A stretch of DNA of 64,000 bases from NCBI RefSeq assembly GCF_009389715.1, contig NC_052399.1:19347646-19411645 (forward strand), written 5' to 3'. Below, piece after piece: positions 1 through 12,060 of this stretch. The stretch is from Phoenix dactylifera. Its lineage: Eukaryota; Streptophyta; Magnoliopsida; Arecales; Arecaceae. The notes below the pieces were generated by a model. That model saw nothing but the letters and a program-made list of their open reading frames with translations. It was not told the DNA's origin and did not search any database. Both the position numbers and the translations under genes were made by a program. Position 1 is the first letter of the stretch. Each line of letters starts with the position of its first letter.

Positions 1-870
1 TATCCAGATCGCAGATCAATCTTTGAAAACACCTGGGCACCCTGAAGCTGATCAAACAAGTCATCAATCCGGGGTAGGAGGTACCTGTTCTTGATAGTCA
101 CTTTGTTAATTTCCCGAAAATCAATGCATAGCCTCATACTGCCGTCCTTCTTCCTCACAAATAACACTGGTGCACCCCAAGGAGAGACACTGGGTCGAAT
201 GAAACCCAGATCCAATAGCTCCTGCAACTGTTCCTTCAGTTCTTTTAGTTCAGCCGGGGCCATTCTGTAAGGAGGTCTAGATATGGGTGCCGTACCAGGG
301 TTTAGATCAATGGCAAATTCCACCTCTCTAACTGGTGGTAAACCAGGAAGCTCATCAGGAAAAACATCAGGGTATTCCCTGACCACGGTTATGTCTTCAA
401 TTTTCTGTTCCGACTGCTCAGAATCCATGACAGCTGCCATATACACAGAGCACCCCTTCCTGAGAGACCGAATACCCTGTAAGGCTGCCACTATCTGAGG
501 GGAGACACACTCTCCATCACCCACAAAATAAAACTCTTCAATGTCAGGGATTCGGAAAGTCACCCGCTTCGAGAAGCAGTCAATGGTAGCGTGATATATA
601 GCTAACCAATCCATACCCAGAATTAAATCAAATTCATGTAAGTCCATGACAATAAGGTCAGCTTTCAAGTCTCTACCCTCTACAATTACTGGGCAAGACT
701 TGCATATCAGTGAGGTGATCATCTTACCCCCAGCTGGGGTACTCACACATAATTCCCTCTCCAAGGGTGAGCAAAATATATCATGCTTATGCACATATGT
801 AGATGAAATAAAAGAGTGTGTGGCCCCTGAGTCGAATAGTGCATATGCATAAGTAGAATGTACTAATAAG
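1..870 (-). mobile_element. pol region: aspartic protease and start of reverse transcriptase
   Basis: Minus-strand translation shows the retroviral-type protease signature [10 protein letters not shown] near 810-842. Closer to the window edge are typical Ty3/gypsy RT motifs: a segment with RKKDG, then [11 protein letters not shown], and KIDLRSGY at bases 1-35. This is the usual order for the family. The integrase and RNase H domains would lie to the left of the window. Confidence 0.85.
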
Positions 871-932
871 GTACCTGTCACTGCCGTGTTGGATGCCTGA
901 GCATCCTGCTGTGTCAGTGCATATACCCGTCC

Positions 933-2171
933 CTAGGTGCGAGACCCTCCTCCTGTCTGCTGTCTGGGAGCGGCTGGCTGAGAAATCTGTGCTGGATCAG
1001 GGGGAATCTGCCGCTGAGGAGCCCTAGCGCTCGGTGGCCTCTGCACAAATCCGGCCCGGGGACAACTAGAAATCCTGTGGCCCGGCTGACCACACCCATA
1101 ACAGACAATAGTCCTAGACTGGGTCTGAGGACACTGAGCCATCTTGTGGCCCTGTTGGCCACATCTGTAACATGCCCCGATACCAGGCCGTGTCTGAAGA
1201 CACTCAACAGCTCTATGTCCAGTCTGGCCACACTTGAAGCACATTCCTGATATCCCCCTGCGATCCGGTGCAGTCCTCCCATATGGAACTCGCTGCCCTG
1301 CTCCTGGACGGAACTGCATAGGTCGGCGCAGATGCCGCTCACTGTCAGAGTCAAAGTCCCTGTTCCTCTTTGACTTCCCTTTCTGAGCATCCTGTGTCTC
1401 CTTCCAGATGATCTCCATATTTTTAGCTCTGTCAACTAGGTCATCATAATCAGTCGAGTGAACAGCAGCTAAACCCTGACGCAGGCGAGGCCTCAGTCCT
1501 TCCTCAAATCTACTCATCCTAGATTTAGGGTCTTGGACAAGAGATGGTGCAAAACGTGACAGTCGATCGAACTCAGCCTCATAATCCTCCACAGTCATAC
1601 TCCCCTGAGAGAGACTCAGAAACTCCCTCTCCAACTCCCTGATACGACTGGAAGGGAAATACTTGGAGTAGAAGGCCATGCGGAATCCCGGCCAGGTCAC
1701 ATATCCTGCATCCTGCATCATAGTCCTCTCCACAGACTCCCACCAATGATGAGCCCGGTCCTGAAGCATATAGGTGGCAAATCTGATCTTCTCCTCCTCA
1801 GTACAACCCATGGCCCTGAAAGCCTTCTCCATCTCATCTATCCACCATTCGGCCTCTTGGGGATCGGTAGTTCCCTTGAAGGCCGGAGGAGCCAACTTCC
1901 GGAATTCTGCAATGCTCCTCCCCTGATCCGACGAGCTAGCAGAGGGATGCTGTGGATGTGGGTCCCTCTGCTGTCTGACCAGCTCAATCACCTCCCTGAC
2001 CAGTTCCAATACTGGGGTCGATCCTTCCGCCTGATCCTGTTCTGGTCGGTCTAAAACTGTCGGAGCAATCTCCTCTTCCTGAACTCGCTCAGCTGGGCGA
2101 GGAGTCGCCGGATCATCTCCCATCGTCTCAATCAGACGACGAGGTGGTATACGAGTACGGCGGGGCGGCAT
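933..2171 (-). mobile_element. gag polyprotein with three CCHC zinc knuckles
   Basis: This is an open gag frame of about 412 residues, starting at the Met of MPPRRTR. The middle part carries the gypsy gag capsid-like segment (PPAFKGTTDPQEAEWWIDEMEKAF splits across about residues 95-120; WWESV and FYSKYFP follow). The C-terminal part has three CCHC knuckles of pattern CxxCGxxGHxxxxC, beginning CFKCG, CYRCG and CYGCG. A Pro/Gln-rich tail ends the frame. Gag packages element RNA in virus-like particles. An in-frame Met eight codons further upstream also exists, but MPPRR is the more usual start. Confidence 0.9.
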
Positions 2172-2333
2172 CCTGATACAGACATAATACCACAAGTTAG
2201 GGTTAAGTCAAAAATCTTCCTATGAGTTTACTACCCCACTCTCATTTCCTCACATGTGTCCCTATGCTCCTAGGGTTTTCATTAGTTATTTTTTTTTTTT
2301 TTTTTTTGATGTCCCTAGTGATCGTTAACCTAA

Positions 2334-2345
2334 GCTCTGATACCA
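2334..2345 (-). mobile_element. primer-binding site, initiator-tRNA-Met type
   Basis: On the minus strand this reads TGGTATCAGAGC, the classic plant retrotransposon site complementary to the 3' end of initiator tRNA-Met. It lies seven bases from the inner LTR end at 2353. This fixes both the element's orientation and the LTR boundary. Confidence 0.9.
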
Positions 2346-2829
2346 ATAAATCTGTCACGCCCCGAACCCGGGGCCCGGGGCGCGAGCAGACGCCGCGCAC
2401 CTGCAGGGCGGACCCCGCAGGCGCGCAAGGCAGATAAATCAGATTTAACATCAATAACTAAACAAAGATAATTTCCAGTTTTCATATCAAATGTCCACAT
2501 ATATACATAAGACAAAAGAAAATCCATATCTACTAGCTAACTACATCATGATCACTCCATCCCGTAATCCCTACAATCATATGTCATCACCTGCAAAAAA
2601 ATAAATAATAGGAGTGAGCTAACAGCTCAGTAGGCGACATCATGCAATAAAGTCATCATATAACATGTCATAATGCATATAAAAGCAGCTAAACTCATAA
2701 ATCCAAAAATCCACACAATAATCTGTAAACCCGATCCGAGACTCAAAATATCTCAACCGCATGACTACGGCCACATCACCCAGTGGCATGGTTACACCGA
2801 AGTGCCAATACAACTCTCCGAAGAGCCGC

Positions 2830-2990
2830 TCCACTGAGCCAACGCACCACTGTGCCGCACCCCCTGGTGCCAATCTCACGCTCCGCAGAGCCAACGCACC
2901 ACTGTGCCGCACCCCCTGGTGCCAATCTCACGCTCCACTGAGCCGCTCCGCAGAGCAAAACGCACCCCTGTGCCGCCACTATTCTATCAC
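2830..2990. repeat. 52-bp tandem repeat inside the LTR
   Basis: The string GAGCCAACGCACCACTGTG begins at 2836 and again at 2888, followed in both cases by the same GCCGCACCCCCTGGTG segment. This gives a period of 52 bp. A third, shuffled partial copy follows to about 2985. The repeat is GC-rich in an AT-rich setting. Confidence 0.85.
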
Positions 2991-3912
2991 CGGTGGTCAC
3001 GGTGTCGGAACCAGTTCCTCAGTACAAGTCGACAGGGCCAACGTATCATCCCATTGGCGGGGTCTAGACTATAGTCACGCGGTCTTTAAAAATCAATAAA
3101 TAAATTTTCCACATCGTGAATTTCCAAATCAAAGCCATGAACATGCTCCCAATAATAAGTCACATAACAGTTTATTAAAAAAAAAAAAATAAATATTTAA
3201 TTCTAATTCTAACACATAATGCCAAGAATAAATCATAACATCAAGATATGCAAGATACATGTTATAATTCGATTTTAAAGCAATAAGTCACCTACCTGGG
3301 TTCGCTTAAAAGATCCCTGCCACAGATATCACGAACCCCTGATTAAACACAAATATTAATTATTTAATTAATTAAGAAACATAATTTAAACTAATTTCAA
3401 CCCCTTAAACTCCTAAGTTCATAAATCCAAGAATGGGCCCCCAAGATCAAACATATACCCTAAAATCAGAATCCTTTAGACCCAAGTCAATTGTGGCCCA
3501 AAACGATTAGGCCCAATTGAACCAAACCAGGTATCAGGTCCAAATCGGATTTCGGGCCCAAACCAACCCAGCCCACATATCCAATTAGGTTCAACTCAGC
3601 CCAACCCAGATTAGGCCCAATTGAACCAAACCACATTACAGATCTAGATCAAACCGGCCCACACCAAACCAGCTCTGATCAGCCCAGATTAGATCAAGCT
3701 TAACAAACCAGATTACACTCAAATTAGACCAACCCAAGTCTAGACCAAATCCACAGTCAGAAGATGGTTCAATCAAATCAAAGTTCATTTGCGTCTGGTT
3801 TGTGACACCAACAGAGCACGGAAATTGATGCAAGGGAAACACCCAAAGTTCATTTGTGTGGTTTGAGACACCAATAGGGCACGGAAAACGATGCAAGGAA
3901 AACACCCAGCCG

Positions 3913-3990
3913 GAAGAAGAAGAAGAAGAAGAAGAAGAAGAAGAAAAAGAAGGAGAAGAGGAAGAAGAAGGAGAGAAGAAGAAGAAAGGA
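3913..3990. repeat. GAA-rich purine tract followed by poly-G
   Basis: A (GAA)n run with GGA interruptions is followed near 3997-4009 by an uninterrupted G run. It lies within the LTR. Confidence 0.9.
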
Positions 3991-4630
3991 AGAAGGGGGG
4001 GGGGGGGGGTGGCTGGTGGCTCCGGTCGGCCCTCGGCGGCGGCGCTCGGCCAGCCGCCGTCGGTCACCCCACGGTCACAGGCGACGGAAGGGAAGAAGAA
4101 GAGAAGAAGGAGAGAGAGAGAGGAAGAAAAGGAAGGAAGAGAGGGAGCTCGGGGCTGGGAAGCCCGGCCCCCCGTTCGTCCATCTCCGGCCGAACCCGTT
4201 TCGGCCGGATTGACCCCGGCCGGCCACCGTCGGCCGACCGGATTTCACAAAAAAAAAAACTTCCCCGAAACAGAGGAAGGAAAACCCACTAACAACCCTC
4301 ATTTCTTCCCCTTTAAATCCGATCTTTCTCACCTCCGGTCGTCGACGTGAGGCTTCCCGACGGCGATGGCGGCTCCGGCGGTGACGGGGCTCCGGTGACG
4401 GCAGCGGCAGCTGCTCTCAAGGAAGGGGAAGAAGATGAAGGAAGGGAAAAAAACCCAATTTTTTTTTTGAGGGGTGGGCTCTCAGGGAAGAGAGAAAGAG
4501 AGGGAGAGAGAGAGATAGAGAGGGAGAGGGAAGAGGGGAAGAGGGAAGAGGGAAGAGGTGGGGGGTGGTGTGCGGAGATCCCGCTGGCCGTTCGGCCGGC
4601 GTGGTCTTCGTGGGGAGACCACGAAGAGAA

Positions 4631-4663
4631 AACTGAAGTCGGCATCCATTGCCGACTTCAGTT
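4631..4663. repeat. Perfect 14-bp-stem hairpin near the LTR end
   Basis: The left arm AACTGAAGTCGGCA (4631-4644) is exactly complementary to the right arm at 4650-4663, with a 5-base loop. Its core GAAGTCGGCA...TGCCGACTTC recurs in the foldback element at 63.2 kb. Confidence 0.9.
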
Positions 4664-4702
4664 CTTTGGGCCCAATAACGGGCCCAAATTCAGATCCTTA
4701 CA

Positions 4703-6302
4703 GGACCAGTTTGGTGCTGATGGGGAACTGCTCTGTGAAGGGCGTCACTGTGAGCTGTCAGTGCTGCCAAGGTAACATTGGCAATGCTATTAATATCATC
4801 ACATAATCTTGCAGATAATGGTGTTTAGTCGTCAATACAAGTTGAGAGATCATCAGTAACGTCCCAAGGCATGGAAACTTAAAACAAGGCCATATCCGGT
4901 CACCATTTCTCTGCCACGGGCAGTTCTTTTTTCTTTCATTTTTTGATGCAAACCACCATGTTACCACTTACCAGTATAACAACCTCAAGCAGCCTAGTCC
5001 TGAGTCTGCAATTTGTCTTCAAAATGCAATTATATCGTGCAAGTGAGTTTTTAGCATTGTCCAAGCTACTTTGTGCAAGTCTGCCTTGGATTGCCAGTTC
5101 TCTAATTGCTGGGGTTTTTGTGATTTTGCTCTTCAATGAGTCTTTCACTCACTTGGGAATTATTTATTCACAATTGCAGCATTTACCACAAATAAACTTC
5201 TTTCTTTAAAACCTTGTAAACTTGTTATAAACTTTGATATCATGTATTACTTCGTTGTATCTTATTGAGGTAAGGCCAAAATTACAAAAGCCATCTATAA
5301 CGACCAACTTTGCTGGGTTTAAATAATCGTAGATATGATCTACTTTGTCTTTGACAATGAATATTGGCTTTAATGTCAGCATTCAGATCAAGCTGGCGAT
5401 AGTACAACATGAGATGCTATGAAATTAGTAGTCTGATCACTGTGAAGGCAATTAGACTGTATGACTGGACATTGTTCAGAGTTATTAAAATTAACATGAC
5501 AGCCCATAAAAAACTGAACAGAGATCCCTGAGATGAACTAGGAACATGGAAGACTGTAGAAAAGTCCCCGAAAACCTAGAATTAGGTAGAACACGAGCAT
5601 CCCATTTGAAAAATTGAAACTACGGCTTCATGTGAAGCTTTTCCCCTTCAAAATTGAAGTGAACAACGTATTTGGTTTCTAATTTCAACCGAAAACGGGT
5701 CATTGGCTGCTCTAAACCCAACCGTGAGGTTTTGAAAATATCTCAGGATCTCTTATTACCTACTAATCAGTGAAATAGCAAGAAAAATACAAATCTGAAT
5801 TTAGGAAAAAAATTTCATGCCTGAACTTGAACTTGTTTGACACTAGAAAGGCAAAGAAACAATCTACAATGAAAAAAAAATAAGATGATCTTCTTCTTCC
5901 TCCTAGACCTCCGGTGGGATTAGAGATGAATCTTCGTCAATACGAGGAATCGAGTGGGTAGGGGAGGAGAAATGTGGAAGAGGAGTCGCCGTGAAAGGCA
6001 AAGGCGGAGGAGGGGAGTGGTTGAGGAGAGCTGATTGTTCCTTGCCTCCCGTCTTCCGAGATTGATAATCTTTTAACAAGAAAGGGAGAGGCCTAATATG
6101 TTTGAGAGTCAGAAAGAAAACAAACATACAAACGAGGGGCAGTGTACGTATATATATAACATTTCCCAGCTACTTCTTCCAGCTTGCAGACTGAAATAAA
6201 ACAACCTGAATATCCACGTTACCTTGTACATTCTTCTATTTATCAATGAGCACTTATATATTTCAAGACAGAAAATTATTTTGAGCTTTACCCCGAAAAA
6301 GG
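4703..6302. other. Flank between the LTR and the Nudix gene
   Basis: Mostly AT-rich sequence without a recognisable gene. An open minus-strand stretch at 5903-6127 (74 codons, Pro-rich, ending in DEDSSLIPPEV) could be an exon of something unidentified or 3' flank of the Nudix gene. I could not match it to a family. Confidence 0.4.
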
Positions 6303-7774
6303 TTAGATCTTAAATCTAGGATATTGCTCGGAGAAGGAAGGTGGTCGCTGAAATACAACTGATGCAGCACGAATTAAGATGCTCGCAGTTAAACCCCATA
6401 TCATAAATTTCTGATTCTCTGTATGAAAATCAAAGAAATGGACCAAATACTTAACCCCCAACCATTCTCGTTCCTCTGACCGCCGATTCTCATCCTGCGT
6501 ATACCACAAACTGAAAATTTAGAAAAAGACAGGAAATAAGAATGTTGTGATGGAAATTCTGACCTTCAAGAACATCTCCAGGGGTGCATCAAATATCTCT
6601 TCCACTTCAGCTGTGTTTGCAACAGGTTTGAATGCTTGCTTATCAGGAAGTATGCCGATAACAGGAACAACGCTGAGAAGATGCTGCAAAGTAGATAGAA
6701 TTTAAATAACAGAGACGAAATGCTACACCATTACTTTTCAATACGAAATCAAATGTTTAAACCAGCTATTGCTTCTGCTAGTGTTTTCATTTTTAACACT
6801 TGATGTGTTGAGTTTTAGCCAGAGAAGCATAAACAGAATATAACATTCAGAAATTTGGATCATCTTCACATGTTGCATTCTGCTTTAACAAAGAGGATGA
6901 ACATTATTTAGACCAAGTAAGGAAGTACTAATTTCTTTCTTTCTTTTTTTTTTCCTGATATCTCATTGAGGGTGTCAAGACCAACTAGTTAGCATTATCA
7001 GGTTTGACATCAAATGGCAACACTCAAAATCTTACTCCCCAAAAAACTGCGAGACTTAAATATTCGCAATTCCATTAGAAAGTACGAGTCGATCAACGTA
7101 GGTAAAAATAATTTATTGGATTTCATCTGGAAATAACAGAGATCCGAATTGGAGCTGTAATACCTTGGACAAGAAGGGTTCAAGAACGGTGACGACCGTA
7201 ACGAGGGATGGATCCAGCCCTATCTCTTCTTTGGCCTCCCTCATGGCCGTCTCGCGATCGTCCGCGTCGCCCTCCTCCGCCTTCCCCCCCGGCAACGACA
7301 CTTCACCTAATTAATAATACCCAGCAGCGAATTAAAGCAAAAGCCCGAATCTCGGCAATCCCTTTGGATCAGAGTAAGGAATGGAGACTTTAGTTGGAGA
7401 TGGAACGAACCTGAGTGGGTGGAGAGGTTGGAGGAGCGCTTGGTGAGGATGACGCGGAGATCGCCGCGGTCGCCCTCGAAGAGGCACACGAGGACGGAGG
7501 CCCTCTTGGGCTGGAACCGCTCGGACCGATGGAGGGCGGGCGGCACGGCGGACTCGGCCAGCCCCATCCCGGAGAAGACCTTTCCCCGCGCGTCCACGGC
7601 GTCGTCGTCGTCGGTGTCGGCCGGGGAGGGAGGGGGCTTGTAGAGGCGGAGCTGCTGGACCAGGTTATTGAGCCTCTGGCTTCCGGACACGATCAGATTG
7701 GGGACCGGATTGCTGCTGTTCTTCGGGCTGGGAGGAGAGCCCATGGCTGAAACTCTTCTCAGAATGGCTTTCAT
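6303..7774 (-). CDS. NUDT15: Nudix hydrolase, CoA-pyrophosphatase type (four exons)
   Basis: The exons read 7411-7774, 7164-7306, 6564-6683 and 6303-6494, all with GT/AG borders and consistent phase, giving 272 residues. Residues about 110-129 match the CoA-Nudix signature: LTKRSSNL, then H120, then GEVSLPGG across the exon 1-2 junction. The Nudix box runs from G128 with the metal-binding core REAKEEIGL (R144 to L152). Known members cleave CoA and acyl-CoA to phosphopantetheine and 3',5'-ADP, using Mg or Mn. The N-terminus (MKAILRRVSAMGS) is basic and could be an organelle-targeting sequence, as in Arabidopsis NUDT15; a second Met at residue 11 could give a cytosolic form. Nothing essential looks missing. 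The exact Arabidopsis counterpart (NUDT11, 15 or 22) is an inference. Confidence 0.92.
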
Positions 7775-9480
7775 CTCATCTTAAGATCTCATCTTAAGGT
7801 TGTCGGTCTCCGCCTTCTCTCCCCCCTCGTTCGCAGACCTGGGTTTTTTTTTTTTTTATCATTTTGATGGCAGGTAAATTCTTAAAAAATAATTAAAACG
7901 TATGCACAATACTTGCGCGTCCGCGGGGCTGCGTTTTGGGCCTTTCGTGCCTACCGGCGGTGTTAGTTGTTTGTAATAGAATGATTAATACATGGCTAGG
8001 ATTATTATTCTGAATAACATAAATAATTTTAGTGTATGCTTGGTACATGATTGATATAGGATCAAAATTAAAATCAAAATAAATTTTAAATATTAGAAGA
8101 AGTCCGGATTAAATTTTGAGAAATTAGAATATTTCTACTTCTTTCCAAATTGGAATGGAATAAGGCTCCCCACAAGTATGTAACTGCAATAGAAGTTGCT
8201 CATTTCCATTCACATTTCAAAGACCAACTCTTTCTAGCTAAATAAGCCCTCGGATCTCAAAATTTTTATAAAATCATCAAAATATGTCAAGGATTATTAG
8301 CTCAAAGTATGTAAATAAATTATTATAGAACTCCTATACAAATTGTTTGTGAATATCTACAGTCTGAGAATCAAATGAATTGGTTTGATTACAAAACAAG
8401 CTAAGCTTGAGTTAAATCTATCTTGCTCAAGATTGAATGTTTACATCCATAAATTTACTTAGATTTCTTTCTTAAAGACAAATCATACTATTTGCTATTT
8501 GAGTATTAGCATCTAATCTATGATTTTTCAAATTTATCTTTATCTAAACTCTTTACTAGTGGCCATGAGTTTGCTGTTACGAATGACTTAATCATGGAAG
8601 AGAAAAATCTTTCAATTGAAAAACATTAGACCACAAGTTTTCAAAAAACAAGATACAGAAATCACATTTTGCGTTAATCAAGTAAACCTAGACTTTTGAG
8701 ATTTTGGAGTCTTGAGTGAATTTGGTAAAGCTAATCTTTTATATTTTTGGGGTCGTGCAAGTTATGATAGAGTGCTTACTGTCATGATTTTTTTTCTCTT
8801 TATTCCACACCACACTTGCATCTAAACATATCACATAATTATTTAATTTATGTAGATAATTATTAGACTACTTATAGGATTATCAACATGGAATATGATA
8901 TTTGTCAATTCTTGCCAACTATTAATAACTTTCTCTCAACATAGATACTTCAAATATTAAGGCCAATTTCATATAAAGTTTGTAATTGAGAAATATGTAA
9001 ATAATTTATTATGAAACTAGGGATGTATATAGATACTTTTTTTTTGGCAAAATTCAAGTAAATATGAAGCTGGCAAGCTTAATTAGTGACTTATATATAA
9101 TTTCTTGACGAAGATGAGGTTTTTGAATAACTTGACTAGTATCGAATAATACATATACATATATATCTAGAGTAAATTATAAATTTTTTTCTGAAGTTTA
9201 TGTTTATTATATTTGTAAAATTTACATTTATATTTAGTTAAATTAAAGCGTTAGTAAAATTATTTATTTTATATAAAAAAATTAAAATTATTTTTAAATA
9301 AGAGGGAAAATTATTCGTTGTCTTATATTTTTGAATGGTTGTTTTGTTAATTATTTTTTTTTTATTTTTAAAATATTTTTGATATGATATTTAGATTCTA
9401 TTTAGAATTAATGGGGTGACTAAAGTTGGTTTAAAAATTAACGTGTTGGATAAAAATGAACCTAAAATAATAAATATAGA
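7775..9480. other. AT-rich intergenic DNA upstream of the Nudix gene
   Basis: This stretch must hold the Nudix promoter (minus strand), but I see no convincing TATA element. The rest is AT-rich and I see no gene or clear transposon in it. Confidence 0.4.
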
Positions 9481-9487
9481 TTTTCAA

Positions 9488-9690
9488 ATTGTTGGATTAA
9501 CGGGCCCACTGGCGACCGAGAAGCCGAGCGCCGTGGCGATGCCATCGGTTTCCCGGCTGTGCACGAAGGCGTAACTCGTCCGTGCCTTCGCCGGCCTCGG
9601 CCACATCGACATCGCCCTTGTCGCAGCCGATCGAGTCCCCGGCGCCTTCCTCCGCTTGCCCGACCTCAGGTTCTTTTCCTTCCACCACGG
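9488..9690 (+). other. GC-rich exon-like block, unidentified
   Basis: An abrupt GC-rich block in AT-rich surroundings. One plus frame reads a stretch beginning RAFAGLGHIDIALVAADRV and ending with a GT donor-like site near 9690, but a stop codon lies upstream in the same frame. It could be a first exon with a long intron, a pseudogene piece or a non-coding leader. I do not recognise the product. Confidence 0.25.
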
Positions 9691-9959
9691 TATTCACTCC
9701 CGCTTCTTTCCGTAAGCCAAATCCCTTGCTCTTACCTTTCACAGCGTTTCTTGATCGTTTTCGGTTCCTTTGTTGAAACCCTCGCTGCTCTCTGCAGCCG
9801 AGAAGGTTATCAAAGCAATTGGTCTCTGATCAAGAACCTCGCTCAACAAGGACGGACATCCGCTTGTCGAGGCGATCATCTATCTACTTGCTCTTTTTTT
9901 TCTCCCTGGATTTTAGCCATTTATTTCGTCAAGATTTGTTCTTGTTCTTGATATCATGC

Positions 9960-12060
9960 TACTTTCTCAAGGAGTTAACCGAAACCCTAGCGAATTTAGT
10001 CGCAACGGCTTTTAAACTTGTTCAAACGTGGTGCTTTTAGTTCTTCTCTTCTCTTTTTCGTTTACTTTTTTTTTTTTTTGATTGTTTCGTCTATATCTTC
10101 TTGGAATCGGGTTGCTCTGCTCGCTTCTGCTTGCAAAAAGTAAAAAGGTTCTGTCGGTTTCCTTTCTTCTCTATCAAAATTTTTGCTTTTCTACTGTTTG
10201 TTTTTTTTCGAAATATTTTATGCGATCATAATTTCACTGTCTGTTTTGTTCATTATATTAGTTGGATTCTCTGAATTTTAAGTTATTGGCCTTTGTTTAT
10301 TTGTTGGGCTTTCTCTGTTTATTTGATCAGTCCATTTTCTTATATCGGTATTTTGTCTTTTTTATTCTTTAATAACATTTATGTAGGTTTTGTTTGGTAT
10401 AAGCGGTCTACCTAATGTTATATTTATTTGCATTCCATCTAATGTTATATTTATCGTTTTTGAATTTTTGTAAATCTTAAGTTTGCCTTGTAAATTCTCC
10501 ATTCAGTTTCTTTCTCTTATTTTAAATTCATATATTCTCTAACTTTATTTTCTCAATATATTAAGCTGCGCTCAGTGTCCTAGGTCTTTTATGTTATAAT
10601 TTTTATGTCTGACTGTTCAACTTTTATGAATCTTGAGGTGATCTTTTGTTTTGTCTGTCTTTGGCCTGTTATTTTATCATTTTCTTGGTTTATGTTATCA
10701 TGATCTCTGTGAGTCTTAAGTTAATCCTTGGTTTCCCCTGTTCCTTTAATCAGATTATGTTCTTAATTCATATGTACTCTCTTTGGTATTGTTTTATTTT
10801 TTAGTTTTTGATATATTGGATGTTGGCTTTTCTTAGTATGTTTGGTCTTCATTATTTGATTTAAAATTTAGCATTGCCTTTCTTGCTTCTTGAGTCTTCA
10901 GTTAATCTTTGGTTTCCTCTGTTTGATATTCTTTTCTTGTTTTCAATAACATTGATCAAGCCTATTTTAAAAATCTCAGGCCATCATTATTTGTGTTGGA
11001 TTTAGAAATTTATTTGTTATTGCTTGCTTTTTGTGAATGTCAATTAATCCTTGTGTTTTCTTTGTTTGGCCAATCAATTTATTTTCTTTTCTTAGTATTT
11101 TCCATTTTATTTTTTTTAATTTTTTAGTATATTAATGTGGGATTAACTTACATATCTGATGTCTTCATTAATTGAGATGAATTTATTGTTACAATTCTTG
11201 CCTCTTCATTCTCTGTGCAAATATGAAGGTTAGCCTTAGGTTTTCTCCATCCTCTTTACATTTTATTTTTTATGTTTTTTTTATTTTTTGTATTTTTATG
11301 TTCATTATTCCTTCTTTTTATTTTTCAATATCTTGATATGGGCTGATTTTTGATATCCGAGGTCTTCATTGTTTTAGTTGGATCTAGCATTTTTATTTTT
11401 ATTCTTTTGTATTTTTTAGGTTCATTAATCCTTCTTTTTATTTTTTAATATCTTGATATGGGCTGATTTTTGATATCCGAGGTCCTCATTGTTTTAGTTG
11501 GATCTAGTGTTTCATCTGTTGGCTTCTGATCTTTAGTGATCCTAATTTAGCCTTGGTTGTTTGATCAATTCATTGTTTGCTTTTTATGGTGGTATCCGTT
11601 TCATATTCTTTTATTTTATTTTTATTATTTTAATGTGGACTTAGTTTCATTTTCTGAGATCTAATTATTTGGCTTGGGTTTCTTGTTATAATAATTCTCA
11701 AATCTTTATTTTTTGTTATTTTAGCCATGGGTCTTCTCTATTCCTTCATTCAGTTCCCCCTCCAAAAGAAAATCATGTTTACTTTGTTTGATGTTTTTAA
11801 TTTTTCAATGTATGTGATGCGAGATTGCTTCTTGTTTATTTTATTTTATTTTTATTTTTTGAATCTTAAGTCAGCCTTGGGTTTCCTTTGTTCCATTGAT
11901 TATTTTTTACCTCTTTATTTTTGCTATTTGGTAATAATTTCCATCTTTTAGCAAAGTTTTGATGCAGGCTTAAATTGGATTTTTTGGGTTTTCTTTAAGT
12001 GATCTTTTTTTTTTTCGAATTTTAAGTCAGCCATGTCTCTATTACTTGCCTCTTTGTGAC
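9960..12060. repeat. T-rich degenerate tandem repeat array
   Basis: About 2 kb of T-rich DNA in which a block recurs roughly every 100-200 bp: a form of GAATCTTAAGT, then CAGCCTTGGGTTTCC or close variants, then TTTGTTCC. Examples are near 10710, 10900, 11040, 11230, 11535 and 11865. It looks like an old tandem expansion, perhaps inside a long intron. There is no coding signal. Confidence 0.55.
11301..11540. repeat. 120-bp tandem duplication, nearly identical
   Basis: Two copies (11301-11420 and 11421-11540) share TTGATATGGGCTGATTTTTG followed by ATATCCGAGGTC and GTTTTAGTTGGATCTAG with very few changes. It is the youngest-looking unit within the degenerate array. Confidence 0.85.

Larger units (their letters stand above)
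1..4702 (-). mobile_element. Ty3/gypsy LTR retrotransposon, Tekay/Del-like, 5' part only
   Basis: Read on the minus strand, the order is 5' LTR (4702 down to 2353), primer-binding site, gag, aspartic protease, then the start of reverse transcriptase at the window edge. The rest of pol and the other LTR lie outside the window. The order PR-RT straight after gag, the iMet-type primer site and a very long LTR fit a Ty3/gypsy chromovirus of the Tekay/Del type. The clade assignment is an inference from general look. Gag looks whole. I cannot judge the completeness of pol or the age, because the second LTR is missing. Confidence 0.88.
2353..4702 (-). mobile_element. 5' LTR of the gypsy element, about 2350 bp
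   Basis: Plus-strand ends are TGTCACGCCCCG (inner) and GATCCTTACA (outer), so both ends have the TG...CA form. The inner end abuts the primer-binding site. The LTR holds a 52-bp tandem repeat, a purine-rich GAA tract, poly-G, GC-rich and GA-rich stretches, and a perfect hairpin 39 bp from its outer end. The outer end was placed by the TG/CA rule; the partner LTR is outside the window, so it cannot be confirmed here. The several ORFs in this block are compositional and not genes. Confidence 0.75.

Noticed and set aside
3856-4775. Several overlapping ORFs on both strands
   Set aside because: They are made of the GAA tract, poly-G and GA-rich parts of the LTR; composition explains them.
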